Shown here piece after piece: positions 54,426 to 62,643 of a stretch of DNA of 64,000 nucleotides (position 1 is its first letter; each line of letters begins with the position of its first letter). This DNA comes from Microbaculum marinum (GTDB lineage: Bacteria; Pseudomonadota; Alphaproteobacteria; Rhizobiales; Tepidamorphaceae). Under the pieces are notes generated by a model that saw nothing but the letters and a program-made list of their open reading frames with translations, made no database searches and was not told where the DNA came from. The stretch lies in NCBI RefSeq assembly GCF_042646165.1, contig NZ_JBHRTC010000018.1; one strand, written 5' to 3'. The position numbers and the translations under genes were made by a program.

Positions 54426-55283
54426 ATGCACGACATGACGAGACTGCCCACGATGTTCGGGGCTCTGGCGATCGCGACCGCCATGGCCATCGGTGCCCTC
54501 GCCCCGACGCAGCACGCGTTCGCGGAGGAAGCCACCCTCAGCAAGAAGGCCGTCGAGAAGATGATCGACGCCCGCATCAAGGAATCGCGTGAGGCAACCC
54601 TCGATGCCGACACGATCGGCCCGATCGTCAAGGAGTACCTCCTCGCCAACCCGGAACTCCTGGAGGAGGTGCTCGCCGCACTCGAGGCGAAACGGGAGCG
54701 CGACCAGCAGGTGGCGCGTACCGAGGCGCTGGACAAGAACCGCGAGGAGATCTTCCGATCCTCGCACTCGGCCGTGGCCGGAAATCCTGCCGGCGACATC
54801 ACCCTGGTCGAGTTCTTCGACTACAACTGCGGGTACTGCAAGCGCATGCTGCCGGCGCTGGTCGACCTGATGGATTCCGACCCCAAGTTGCGGGTCGTCT
54901 TCAAGGAATGGCCGGTGTTGTCGGAAGGGTCCGCCGAAGCGGCGCGGATCGCGCAGGGCGTCAAGAAGGTCGCACCCGAGCGGTACCTCGACTTCCACGT
55001 CGAACTTATGTCCCAGCCCAGCGGCAGCGACGGAATCAACCGCAAGCGGGCGCTCGAGGTGGTCGACCAGCTCGAACTCGACCGGGAGGCGATTCTCGCG
55101 GCGTCCAAGGAGTCCTCCGTGGACGATGCGCTTGAACAGAATTTCCAGCTGGCCGAGGCGCTCGGGCTGCGCGGCACGCCGTCCTACGTGGTCGGCAACG
55201 AGGTGATTCCCGGCGCGCTCAGCTTCGATGCGCTGCAGGCCAAGATTGAAGAGGCGCGGAAGTCGGGCTGCGAGACCTGCTGA
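54426..55283 (+). CDS. DsbA-family thiol:disulfide oxidoreductase (Com1-like)
   Basis: 285 residues. Signal peptide about 1-33. A helical region (60-110) is followed by the thioredoxin fold with CGYC at 135-138 and the cis-Pro loop RGTPSYVVGN. The C-terminus ends SGCETC, a second CxxC not usual in the family. It oxidises or shuffles disulfides in the periplasm. In many Hyphomicrobiales aroQ stands between this gene and accB; here it does not. Confidence 0.9.
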   Translation: MHDMTRLPTMFGALAIATAMAIGALAPTQHAFAEEATLSKKAVEKMIDARIKESREATLDADTIGPIVKEYLLANPELLEEVLAALEAKRERDQQVARTEALDKNREEIFRSSHSAVAGNPAGDITLVEFFDYNCGYCKRMLPALVDLMDSDPKLRVVFKEWPVLSEGSAEAARIAQGVKKVAPERYLDFHVELMSQPSGSDGINRKRALEVVDQLELDREAILAASKESSVDDALEQNFQLAEALGLRGTPSYVVGNEVIPGALSFDALQAKIEEARKSGCETC

Positions 55284-55451
55284 GCGCTGGCCGGGCGCAC
55301 CGCGGCGGGATAAGTTTTCCCAGGTTGACGTCATCGGTTCGGACGCGATTTGCGGATCGCGCCCGAACCTTTATGTATGGGCAGCCTTGAAACAGGAAAA
55401 AGCCGCATGTGGCAGCGGCGACGCGGCCCTCGGACGGCAGGAAAGAAACGA

Positions 55452-55922
55452 ATGGCAAAATCCGGACGCGACATCGATCAGGAGCTCATTCGCGAGCTCG
55501 CGTCGCTTCTCACCGAGACCGACCTCAGCGAAATCGAGATAGAGCAGAACGGCCTTCGGGTTCGCGTGGCGCGCAGCGTGACGGTCGCCGCTCCCGTCGC
55601 AGCCCACGCCGCGCCGGCGCCCGGCCCTGTCTCGTCGGCCGACCGGGGCGAAGGCCGACCCGCGACAACCGCCGACACCGGCCTGAAGCCTGGAACCGTC
55701 ACCTCGCCGATGGTCGGCACCGCCTATCGCGCGCCGGAGCCCGGCGCCCAGCCCTTCGTCGACGTGGGAACCGCGGTCCGGGAAGGCCAGACTTTGCTGA
55801 TCGTCGAGGCCATGAAGACGATGAACCCGATTCCCGCCCCGCGGACCGGCACGGTGACCGCGATCCTTGTCGAGGACGGGCAGCCGGTCGAATACGGCGA
55901 ACCGCTGCTTGTCATCGAATAG
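55452..55922 (+). CDS. accB: acetyl-CoA carboxylase biotin carboxyl carrier protein
   Basis: 156 residues from ATG 55452, preceded by GGAAAG. The N-terminal helix (IDQELIRELASLLTETDL) is typical of AccB, then a Pro/Ala linker, then the biotinyl domain with EAMKTMN and the biotin Lys at 122. It carries the carboxyl group for malonyl-CoA synthesis. accC begins 16 bases after it. Confidence 0.96.
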   Translation: MAKSGRDIDQELIRELASLLTETDLSEIEIEQNGLRVRVARSVTVAAPVAAHAAPAPGPVSSADRGEGRPATTADTGLKPGTVTSPMVGTAYRAPEPGAQPFVDVGTAVREGQTLLIVEAMKTMNPIPAPRTGTVTAILVEDGQPVEYGEPLLVIE

Positions 55923-55938
55923 ACCGGCAGGCAGAGCG

Positions 55939-57282
55939 ATGTTCGACAAGATTCTCATCGCCAACCGCGGCGAGATCGCCTTGCGGGTTCTCAGGGCCTG
56001 CAAGGAACTTGGCATCGCGACAGTCGCAGTGCATTCGACCGCCGACGCGGACGCCATGCACGTTCGCCTCGCCGACGAGAGCGTCTGCATCGGCCCGCCG
56101 CCGGCGCGCGACAGCTACCTCAACATCCCCGCTCTGCTGTCGGCCTGCGAGATCACCGGCGCCGACGCCGTGCATCCCGGCTACGGTTTCCTCTCGGAAA
56201 ATGCCCGGTTCGCCGAAATCCTGCGCGCACACGATATCGCCTTCATCGGCCCCTCCCCCGAACACATCAACATCATGGGCGACAAGATCGCGGCAAAGCG
56301 CACCGCCGCGCGCCTCGGCATCCCGGTCGTCCCCGGCTCGGACGGCGCGGTAACCGACGACGTGGAGGCCGGCCGCATCGCCGCGGAAATCGGCTATCCC
56401 GTACTGGTCAAGGCGGCCGCCGGCGGTGGGGGGCGCGGCATGAAGGTCGCCCGCACGGCAGCCGATCTGCCCCATGCAATCAGCACCGCGCGCGCCGAGG
56501 CCAAGGCGGCATTCGGCGACGACGCACTCTACATCGAGAAGTACCTGGCCCTGCCCCGCCACATCGAGATCCAGGTGTTCGGCGACGGCAACGGCAACGC
56601 GATCCACCTCGGGGAACGCGACTGCTCGCTGCAGCGGCGCCACCAGAAGGTCTGGGAGGAGGCGCCCTCGCCCGGCATCAATGCCACGGAGCGCGCGACC
56701 ATCGGCGCGAGGGTCGCCGACGCCATCGCCGAACTCGGCTACTCCGGCGCAGGAACGATCGAATTTCTCTACGAGGGCGGCGAGTTCTACTTCATCGAGA
56801 TGAACACCCGGCTGCAGGTCGAGCATCCGGTGACCGAAATGATCACCGGCATCGACCTCGTCAACGAGCAGATTCGCGTCGCCTCCGGCGGCTCGCTGTC
56901 GGTCAGGCAGTCCGACATAAAGCTCGACGGTCACGCCATCGAGTGCCGCATCAACGCGGAAGATCCCGCGACCTTCATGCCGTCCCCCGGCCGGATCAAC
57001 TACTACTATCCGCCGGGAGGGCTAGGCGTTCGCGTCGATTCGGCGGTCTATCAGGGCTACAGGATCCCCCCCTACTACGACAGCCTGATCGGCAAGCTGA
57101 TCGTTTCGGGCAAGACCCGCAACGAATGCCTCATGCGGCTCAGGCGCGCGCTCAGCGAATATGTCGTCGACGGGGTGTCGACCACCATTCCCCTGTTCCA
57201 GCGCCTTCTGACCCAGCCCGACATCGTCGACGGCAACTACGACATCCACTGGCTCGAGCGGTTCCTGGCCGACAATCAGTGA
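55939..57282 (+). CDS. accC: acetyl-CoA carboxylase biotin carboxylase subunit
   Basis: 447 residues from ATG 55939. ATP-grasp enzyme that carboxylates AccB biotin. FDKILIANRGEIALRVLRAC opens the protein; the Gly-rich loop AGGGGRGMKV and EMNTRLQVEHPVTEMITG are diagnostic. Length is normal for free-standing AccC, and it is coupled to accB. Normally aat follows; here an ECF42 module of about 2.3 kb lies between. Confidence 0.97.
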   Translation: MFDKILIANRGEIALRVLRACKELGIATVAVHSTADADAMHVRLADESVCIGPPPARDSYLNIPALLSACEITGADAVHPGYGFLSENARFAEILRAHDIAFIGPSPEHINIMGDKIAAKRTAARLGIPVVPGSDGAVTDDVEAGRIAAEIGYPVLVKAAAGGGGRGMKVARTAADLPHAISTARAEAKAAFGDDALYIEKYLALPRHIEIQVFGDGNGNAIHLGERDCSLQRRHQKVWEEAPSPGINATERATIGARVADAIAELGYSGAGTIEFLYEGGEFYFIEMNTRLQVEHPVTEMITGIDLVNEQIRVASGGSLSVRQSDIKLDGHAIECRINAEDPATFMPSPGRINYYYPPGGLGVRVDSAVYQGYRIPPYYDSLIGKLIVSGKTRNECLMRLRRALSEYVVDGVSTTIPLFQRLLTQPDIVDGNYDIHWLERFLADNQ

Positions 57283-57360
57283 TCCTGGAGGCCCAGGCGC
57301 CTGCCGTGCGGGCGCCGGTACCTTCCGCCGACATCATTTCGCAAAAAATTTCTGGCCCGT

Positions 57361-57387
57361 TGTCGATTCTGCCGACGTTCGATCGTC
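57361..57387 (+). promoter_or_regulatory. candidate ECF42 promoter before the DGPF gene
   Basis: TGTCGA at 57361-57366 and CGTC at 57384-57387, 17 bases apart, 50 bases before the DGPF gene start. TGTCGA is, as I recall, the -35 word reported for ECF42-controlled promoters; the -10 assignment is my inference. Confidence 0.4.
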
Positions 57388-57436
57388 GCAGGTGCATGAA
57401 GGCTGCTTCGGCCTTCGTGAACATGGGAGAAAAACG

Positions 57437-57859
57437 ATGCGTGTAATGGTGATGGTGAAGGCCACCGACGACAGCGAATCCGGAATGCTGCCTTCGACGG
57501 AACTGCTCGAAGCCATGGGCAAGTACAACGAGGAGCTGGTCAACGCGGGCATCATGCTCGCCGGCGAAGGACTGAAGCCCTCCTCACTGGGCAAGCGGAT
57601 CGCGTTCGAAGGGTCGACCCGGACAGTGATCGATGGTCCGTTCGCCGAAACCCGTGAGCTCGTGGCCGGGTTCTGGATCTGGGAGGTCAAGGATATGGCC
57701 GAGGCGGTCGAATGGGTGAAGCGCTGCCCGAATCCGATGCCCGGACCGAGCGAGATCGAGATCCGCCCGATCTTCGAGATGGAGGACTTCGCCGAGACGC
57801 TGACGCCGGAGGTCACGGAGTTGCACGACCGCACCCGGCAGAAGATGGAGGACCGGTGA
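57437..57859 (+). CDS. YCII-related (DGPF) protein
   Basis: 140 residues from ATG 57437. MRVMVMVKATDDSESGMLPS, the KPSSLGKRIAF strand, and the name-giving VIDGPFAETREL motif followed by FWIWEVKDMAEAV identify the DGPF group of YCII-like proteins. Their role is unknown, but their genes are the standard partners and targets of ECF42 sigma factors. Followed by the VOC and sigma genes. Confidence 0.88.
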   Translation: MRVMVMVKATDDSESGMLPSTELLEAMGKYNEELVNAGIMLAGEGLKPSSLGKRIAFEGSTRTVIDGPFAETRELVAGFWIWEVKDMAEAVEWVKRCPNPMPGPSEIEIRPIFEMEDFAETLTPEVTELHDRTRQKMEDR

Positions 57860-57910
57860 GGCTCCGGGATCGCCGGTTTCCCCAAATCGATTCAGCAAGG
57901 ACTTCTGCTC

Positions 57911-58348
57911 ATGTCTGACATGATATTCCTCAATTTGCCCGTGACCGACCTGGCGGCCTCCATCCGCTTCTACGAGGCGATCGGCTGCGTGAAGAACGAA
58001 CAGTTCAGCGACCATCAGGCGGCGAGCATGGTGTGGTCGGAGACGATCATGTTCCATCTGCTTTTGCGCGACTACTTCGCGACCTTTACCAAAAAGCCGA
58101 TCTCGGACCCGCGCGAGACCTGCGCAATGCTGATCGCGCTGTCGCGCGACAGCCGTGCGGACGTGGACGCCATCGTGGCGGCTGCGGCCGCGGCGGGGGG
58201 CAAGGCGGACGTCCGCGAGCCCCAGGATATGGGTTTCATGTATATCCGCACCTTCGAGGATCCCGACGGCCACGTTTTCGAGCCTGCGTGGATGGACATG
58301 GATGCCGCGTCGGCCGCAATGCCGCAGGAAACCGGGGGGTCTGCCTGA
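57911..58348 (+). CDS. VOC family (glyoxalase-like) protein
   Basis: 145 residues. MIFLNLPVTDLAASIRFYEA and the C-terminal FEDPDGHVFEPAWMD are standard for PhnB/glyoxalase-like vicinal oxygen chelate proteins. A metal-dependent dioxygenase, isomerase or resistance role is possible; the substrate is unknown. Second gene of the ECF42 module, with a 51-base gap from the DGPF gene. Confidence 0.85.
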   Translation: MSDMIFLNLPVTDLAASIRFYEAIGCVKNEQFSDHQAASMVWSETIMFHLLLRDYFATFTKKPISDPRETCAMLIALSRDSRADVDAIVAAAAAAGGKADVREPQDMGFMYIRTFEDPDGHVFEPAWMDMDAASAAMPQETGGSA

Positions 58349-58469
58349 CAGGCGGCAGCGCGGGACGACGAATGGCCAAGGCCGGCTCGCAGTCCTCCTG
58401 CGGCCGGCCGAATTTTCCGACGGCCCGGGCAGCGTCGACATTCTCCGGTCCGCGCTCTAATCAGGATGC

Positions 58470-59738
58470 GTGACACCCGATCAAACGCATCAGGCGATCG
58501 AGACCGTTTTCCGGATCGAGCGGGCCCGCCTCATCGGCGGCCTGGCTCGCATCGTTCGTGACGTCGACCTGGCCGAGGAACTTGCCCAGGACGCGCTGGT
58601 GACGGCGCTGGCGCAGTGGCCGCACAGCGGCATCCCCGACAAGCCCGGCGCATGGCTGATGTCCGTGTCCAGGCGCCGCGCCATCGACGGCTTCCGCCGC
58701 GAGCGGATGCGCCGGCTCAAGCATGCCGAGATCGGCCGCGAAGCCGACGAGACGCGCGAGACGTCGGTGGCCGAGCTCGACGCCGCGCTGGACGACGATC
58801 TCGGCGACGAACTGCTGGGGCTGATCTTCACCTCCTGCCACCCCGTCCTGTCGCGCGAGGCCAGGGCTGCGCTGACCTTGCGCCTCATCGGAGGTCTCAC
58901 GACCGACGAGATCGCCCGTGCCTTCCTCGCAAGCGAGCCGACGATCGCCCAGCGCATCGTGCGGGCGAAGAAGGCGATTCGCGATGCGGGCTTGCGGTTC
59001 GAGGTGCCGCGCGGCGGCAACCGCCGCGAACGGCTCGCCTCCGTTTTGGAGGTCGTCTACCTGATCTTCAACGAAGGTTACTCGGCGACTGCCGGCGACG
59101 ACCTGGTCCGCCCCGGCCTGTGCGGCGAGGCGCAGCGGCTCGGACGCATCCTTTCGGCGGCCATGCCGGACGAGCCGGAGGTCTTCGGCCTGCTCGCGCT
59201 GATGGAGATACAGGCATCCCGCCTGCCCGCGCGCACGGCAGCGGACGGATCGCTCGTGCCGATCACCGAGCAGGACCGGTCGCGTTGGGACCGGCTGCTG
59301 ATCGGGCGGGGCTTTGCGGCTCTCGACCGTGCGGTGTCGCTTGGCGGCGCGACCGGCCCCTATGCCCTGCAGGCGGCGCTCGCGGCCTGCCACGCCCGCG
59401 CCCGTCGTGCCGCGGACACGGACTGGGAGTTGATTTCCCGCCTGTACGACGTACTCCGGCAGGTGATGCCGTCTCCCGTCGTCGACCTCAACCGCGCGAT
59501 TGCCCACAGCATGGCCTACGGACCGCAGGTCGGCCTGGAGCGTCTCGACGAGATCGACCGCGTCGAGGCGCTGAGCGACTACGCCCCCCTGCCCGCAGCC
59601 CGCGGCGACTTCCTGTTGCGCGCCGGCCGCCCCGACGAGGCAAGGGCACAGTTCGAGCGCGCCGCAGCGCTGACCCGCAACGCGCGCGAGAGGGAGTTCC
59701 TCCTGCGGCGGGCGGCGGCGTGTGCCGGCCCGGCCTGA
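58470..59738 (+). CDS. ECF42-type RNA polymerase sigma factor with long C-terminal extension
   Basis: 422 residues from GTG 58470. Region 2 (about 5-80: VDLAEELAQDALVTALAQWP, then SVSRRRAIDGFRRERM) and region 4 (about 110-170: LIGGLTTDEIARAFLASEPT) are followed by a conserved C-terminal domain of about 240 residues (NEGYSATAG, then RADGSLVPITEQDRSRWDR-type helices and a TPR-like end). This layout, with no anti-sigma gene, is ECF42. The C-terminal part is needed for activity in studied members. Confidence 0.92.
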   Translation: MTPDQTHQAIETVFRIERARLIGGLARIVRDVDLAEELAQDALVTALAQWPHSGIPDKPGAWLMSVSRRRAIDGFRRERMRRLKHAEIGREADETRETSVAELDAALDDDLGDELLGLIFTSCHPVLSREARAALTLRLIGGLTTDEIARAFLASEPTIAQRIVRAKKAIRDAGLRFEVPRGGNRRERLASVLEVVYLIFNEGYSATAGDDLVRPGLCGEAQRLGRILSAAMPDEPEVFGLLALMEIQASRLPARTAADGSLVPITEQDRSRWDRLLIGRGFAALDRAVSLGGATGPYALQAALAACHARARRAADTDWELISRLYDVLRQVMPSPVVDLNRAIAHSMAYGPQVGLERLDEIDRVEALSDYAPLPAARGDFLLRAGRPDEARAQFERAAALTRNAREREFLLRRAAACAGPA

Positions 59739-59792
59739 GCGTCGCGCCCCGCGCCGGTTCCAATCCGCCGCGGCAAGCCCTAGATATGGGCC

Positions 59793-60464
59793 ATGACCTC
59801 GCATGACGACCTGACGCTGTCGATCACGCCGCACGTGGTTCTCAAGGCATATGCCTGCGGCATCTTCCCGATGGCGGAAAGCGCCGAGGATCCGTCGATC
59901 TACTGGATCGAGCCGCGCGAACGCGGCGTCCTGCCGCTGGACCAGTTCCGGGTCTCGCGGCGGCTGGCGCGCACCATCCGGCGCAACGACTACGAGGTGC
60001 GCATCGACAGCGACTTCGACGGGGTGATCGCGGCATGCGCCGAGCCGGCGCCCGGCCGGCGCAAGACCTGGATCAACGGCGAGATCCGCCGGATCTATCG
60101 GGAGCTGTTCGAGATCGGCCATGTCCATACCGTCGAGATCTGGCGGCAGGACCGGCTGGTCGGCGGACTGTACGGGGTCAGGCTGGGCGCCGCGTTCTTC
60201 GGCGAATCGATGTTCCACCGCGAGCGCGACGCCAGCAAGATCGCGCTGGTCCATCTTGCCGCCCGCCTTCGCTATGGCGGGTTCGAACTGCTGGACACGC
60301 AGTTCATCACCGAGCATCTGCGTCAGTTCGGCGCCATCGAGCTGCCGCGCAAGCGCTACCAGCACGTTCTCGAGGCGGCCCTCCTCAGGGAGGCCGACTT
60401 CCGTCAGTTGCCGACGCCGAGTTCCTCGGAGCTGGTCTTGCAGTTGGTCAGCCAGACGTCGTAG
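59793..60464 (+). CDS. aat: leucyl/phenylalanyl-tRNA--protein transferase
   Basis: 223 residues. It adds Leu or Phe to proteins that begin with Arg or Lys, which marks them for ClpS and ClpAP. AYACGIFPMAES, YWIEPRERGVLPLD, GGLYGVRLGAAFFGESMF and LLDTQFITEHLRQFGAIELP are family blocks. Its last 61 bases overlap the end of the convergent DUF2155 gene, so the two mRNAs are complementary there. Confidence 0.96.
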   Translation: MTSHDDLTLSITPHVVLKAYACGIFPMAESAEDPSIYWIEPRERGVLPLDQFRVSRRLARTIRRNDYEVRIDSDFDGVIAACAEPAPGRRKTWINGEIRRIYRELFEIGHVHTVEIWRQDRLVGGLYGVRLGAAFFGESMFHRERDASKIALVHLAARLRYGGFELLDTQFITEHLRQFGAIELPRKRYQHVLEAALLREADFRQLPTPSSSELVLQLVSQTS

Positions 60465-60838
60465 ATCGGATGGTCGACGGCGTTCAGGCCGGGACTGTCG
60501 GCAAACATCCAGCCGGTGAAGATGCGCTGGATCTTGCGGTCGAGCGTCACCTCGTCGACCTCGACGAAGGTCGTCGTCTGCGGCGGCTCGGTGGGCGGCC
60601 GCGAATAGCATACGCGCGGCGTGAGCTGCAGTGCGCCGAACTGCACCGTCTCGTCGATCCTGACGTCGAAGGTCCGGATCTGGCCGGTGATCTTGTCCAG
60701 ACCGGCGAACTCCGCGATCGGATTGGATATCTTCTCCGCGCGCGCCGCGCCGGCGGCCAGGATCAGCACGGCGGCCGAAAGCGCGACGGCAATGCCGCTG
60801 CGGCTGCCCTTCCAGGATGTGCTGTCCGTCTTCCGCAA
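60404..60838 (-). CDS. exported DUF2155 protein
   Basis: 144 residues from a TTG at 60838, which has GGGAG six bases upstream; no ATG fits. Signal peptide ends about AGAARAE. The mature part (AEFAGLDKITGQIRTFDVRI, then FGALQLTPRVCYSRPPTEPP and FTGWMFADSPGLNAVDHPIY) is DUF2155, a periplasmic family that in alphaproteobacteria lies beside the NDUFA12-like gene. Function unknown. Converges with and overlaps aat. Confidence 0.85.
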   Translation of the reverse strand: MRKTDSTSWKGSRSGIAVALSAAVLILAAGAARAEKISNPIAEFAGLDKITGQIRTFDVRIDETVQFGALQLTPRVCYSRPPTEPPQTTTFVEVDEVTLDRKIQRIFTGWMFADSPGLNAVDHPIYDVWLTNCKTSSEELGVGN

Positions 60839-60991
60839 TGCCGTCTCCCTGCGCCGCCCGACTCGCAGCCCGCGCGATCCGGCGTTTATCCGAGGCGAAT
60901 ACGCCGAAAAATGGTCAAGGCAGGCGGTCATGCGGCTACGGTGCAAACTGCGTCGTCCATCCGGCAGGTTTGGTGTGAGGCCGCCACTGCG

Positions 60992-61065
60992 NNNNNNNNN
61001 NNNNNNNNNNNNNNNNNNNNNNNNNNNNNNNNNNNNNNNNNNNNNNNNNNNNNNNNNNNNNNNNN
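60992..61065. other. assembly gap (74 N)
   Basis: A run of 74 N. The real length is unknown. It removes the 3' end of the NDUFA12-like gene and possibly more of the region before the DUF2155 gene. Confidence 1.
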
Positions 61066-61423
61066 CGGGCGTCAGCATGCTGCCCGGGGGGCGATAGGCC
61101 GCCGGCGTGCCGGTGAGGTTCGGCAGATGCGGCTTCTGCCAGGGCATCGGCTGGTAGTCCGTCTCGCTGGGCGCCACGTCGACCTTGTGATGCATCCAGC
61201 CCCACCACCCCGGCGGAATGGCGCTGGCCTCGGCGTATCCGTTGAAGATCACCCAGCGCCGCTGGAAGTGCAGTTCCGGGTCGATCGCGCCGCCGCGGGT
61301 GCGGTAGTAGCGGTTGCCGAACTCGTCCTCGCCGACGAACTCGCCCTTCCGCCACGTGTAGAACCGCGTGCCGAGCGTCGCGTTGTGCCACCAGGCAAAG
61401 ATCTGAATGATGAAATTTCGCAT
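61066..61423 (-). CDS. NADH:ubiquinone oxidoreductase 17.2 kDa (NDUFA12-like) subunit, truncated by the gap
   Basis: 119 residues visible from ATG 61423 up to the N run. IQIFAWWHNATLGTRFYTWR, GEDEFGNRYYR, RRWVIFNGYAEASAIPPGWW and GWMHHKVDVAPSE are the conserved core of NDUFA12, an accessory subunit of complex I in alphaproteobacteria and mitochondria. The end of the protein, normally about 10-20 residues longer, falls in the gap. Confidence 0.93.
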
Positions 61424-61641
61424 CGTCCGCCCTTGGAATGGCGCGGAATATGGCGGGAAAGCCCCCGGGTGTCTAGGGCGTAAAGCGTCTCGGCGTGCGC
61501 CGTCCGCCACGTCTCACCGCATCTGTCACCGCAGGATCCGGCGCGATCGGCGGGCCGGCTCGAGCAGGCCTGGCTCCGGCGCCGCAACGCGGTCGCAGGC
61601 GCATCTCCAGACACCTCCGCCCGTGGTCGGCGCAACCGTTC

Positions 61642-62643
61642 TCACTTCAGACCAAGCATCGCGTGAAGATATCGGCGGATGGGCTGATCATAACAGCGAT
61701 CAGCGACCCAGCAGGACAGCACAAGACCAAATATCACGACGGCAGATATCAGCGGCGTCGGTCCATAGGCAAATCTGTCCATCACGGCAACGACAATCGC
61801 AAGCATCGGAAGATGAACCGCGTACATCGGATAGGAAATCCTGCCCGCATACTCAAACACGGCTCTGCACCCTGCCCCTACCCGGGCGCGCGCCGCGAGC
61901 AGAACAAGGACGGGATAGAACACCATCACGATGCCCAACCGTGCGGATTCTGGTGCCGAGCACATTGCCAGAATGAATATCGTCAGGAATACAAATCCGG
62001 AGGGCATGAACCGCAGATCTACTATATTTCTATACCTGAACAGGACGAGCCCCACGGCGAACGAGTATGCAACTCTGAAAAATCCGACATAAAAATTATC
62101 GTGGCTCCAACCGCCCGACAATTGATCCCGCAACACGAACAAGCCGATTCCGCTGACGATGATGACAGACCACAACTGTAATCTTGCCGCATACCTTCCG
62201 AGTAGAAACCAGTAAAAATTCGCAACGATTTCGAAGAACAGCGACCAGGCGGGAATGTTGAGCGGAAATACGTTTCCCAGGCTGCCAAAACTCGGAGACG
62301 GAAGCATAACGAGCGCGAAGGGGATCGCCTTCCAGAACGGGAGATGGAATTCACTTACGTATCCGCGGCTCACGACGGACAAGACCAGGGACAGGATTCC
62401 GATTGCGGTGCCCAGGAGATACAAAGGGTAGATCCGAACCAATCTCAACAGGATCAACTGCTTTTGCGCTGTCCCTGTGGCAACTCTGTCACCATAGGCG
62501 GACGCAAGAACGAATCCGGACAGAACGAAGAAAAGGTCGACTGCAGAACTAGCCAGCTGCGGACTCCATCCGCCAAAAAACTGAGGGAAATGATGCATCA
62601 CCACGAAAAGAGCGGCGGCCCCACGAAAGGCGTCCAGAGTCAC
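61642..62643 (-). CDS. membrane acyltransferase, acyltransferase-3 family (OafA-like)
   Basis: 333 residues from GTG 62643. Typical start TLDAFRGAAALFVVMHHF with the family His, then VDLFFVLSGFVLASAYGDR, and about ten hydrophobic segments. Such enzymes O-acylate sugars of surface polysaccharides. The frame stays open upstream (ARRQGERYV), so the true N-terminus may be about ten residues longer. Codon use is markedly AT-richer than the surroundings, pointing to transfer. No polysaccharide genes are nearby. Confidence 0.88.
   Translation of the reverse strand: MTLDAFRGAAALFVVMHHFPQFFGGWSPQLASSAVDLFFVLSGFVLASAYGDRVATGTAQKQLILLRLVRIYPLYLLGTAIGILSLVLSVVSRGYVSEFHLPFWKAIPFALVMLPSPSFGSLGNVFPLNIPAWSLFFEIVANFYWFLLGRYAARLQLWSVIIVSGIGLFVLRDQLSGGWSHDNFYVGFFRVAYSFAVGLVLFRYRNIVDLRFMPSGFVFLTIFILAMCSAPESARLGIVMVFYPVLVLLAARARVGAGCRAVFEYAGRISYPMYAVHLPMLAIVVAVMDRFAYGPTPLISAVVIFGLVLSCWVADRCYDQPIRRYLHAMLGLK

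Noticed and set aside
58461..60611. 716-codon frame on the minus strand
   Set aside because: Shadow across the ECF42 sigma gene and aat.
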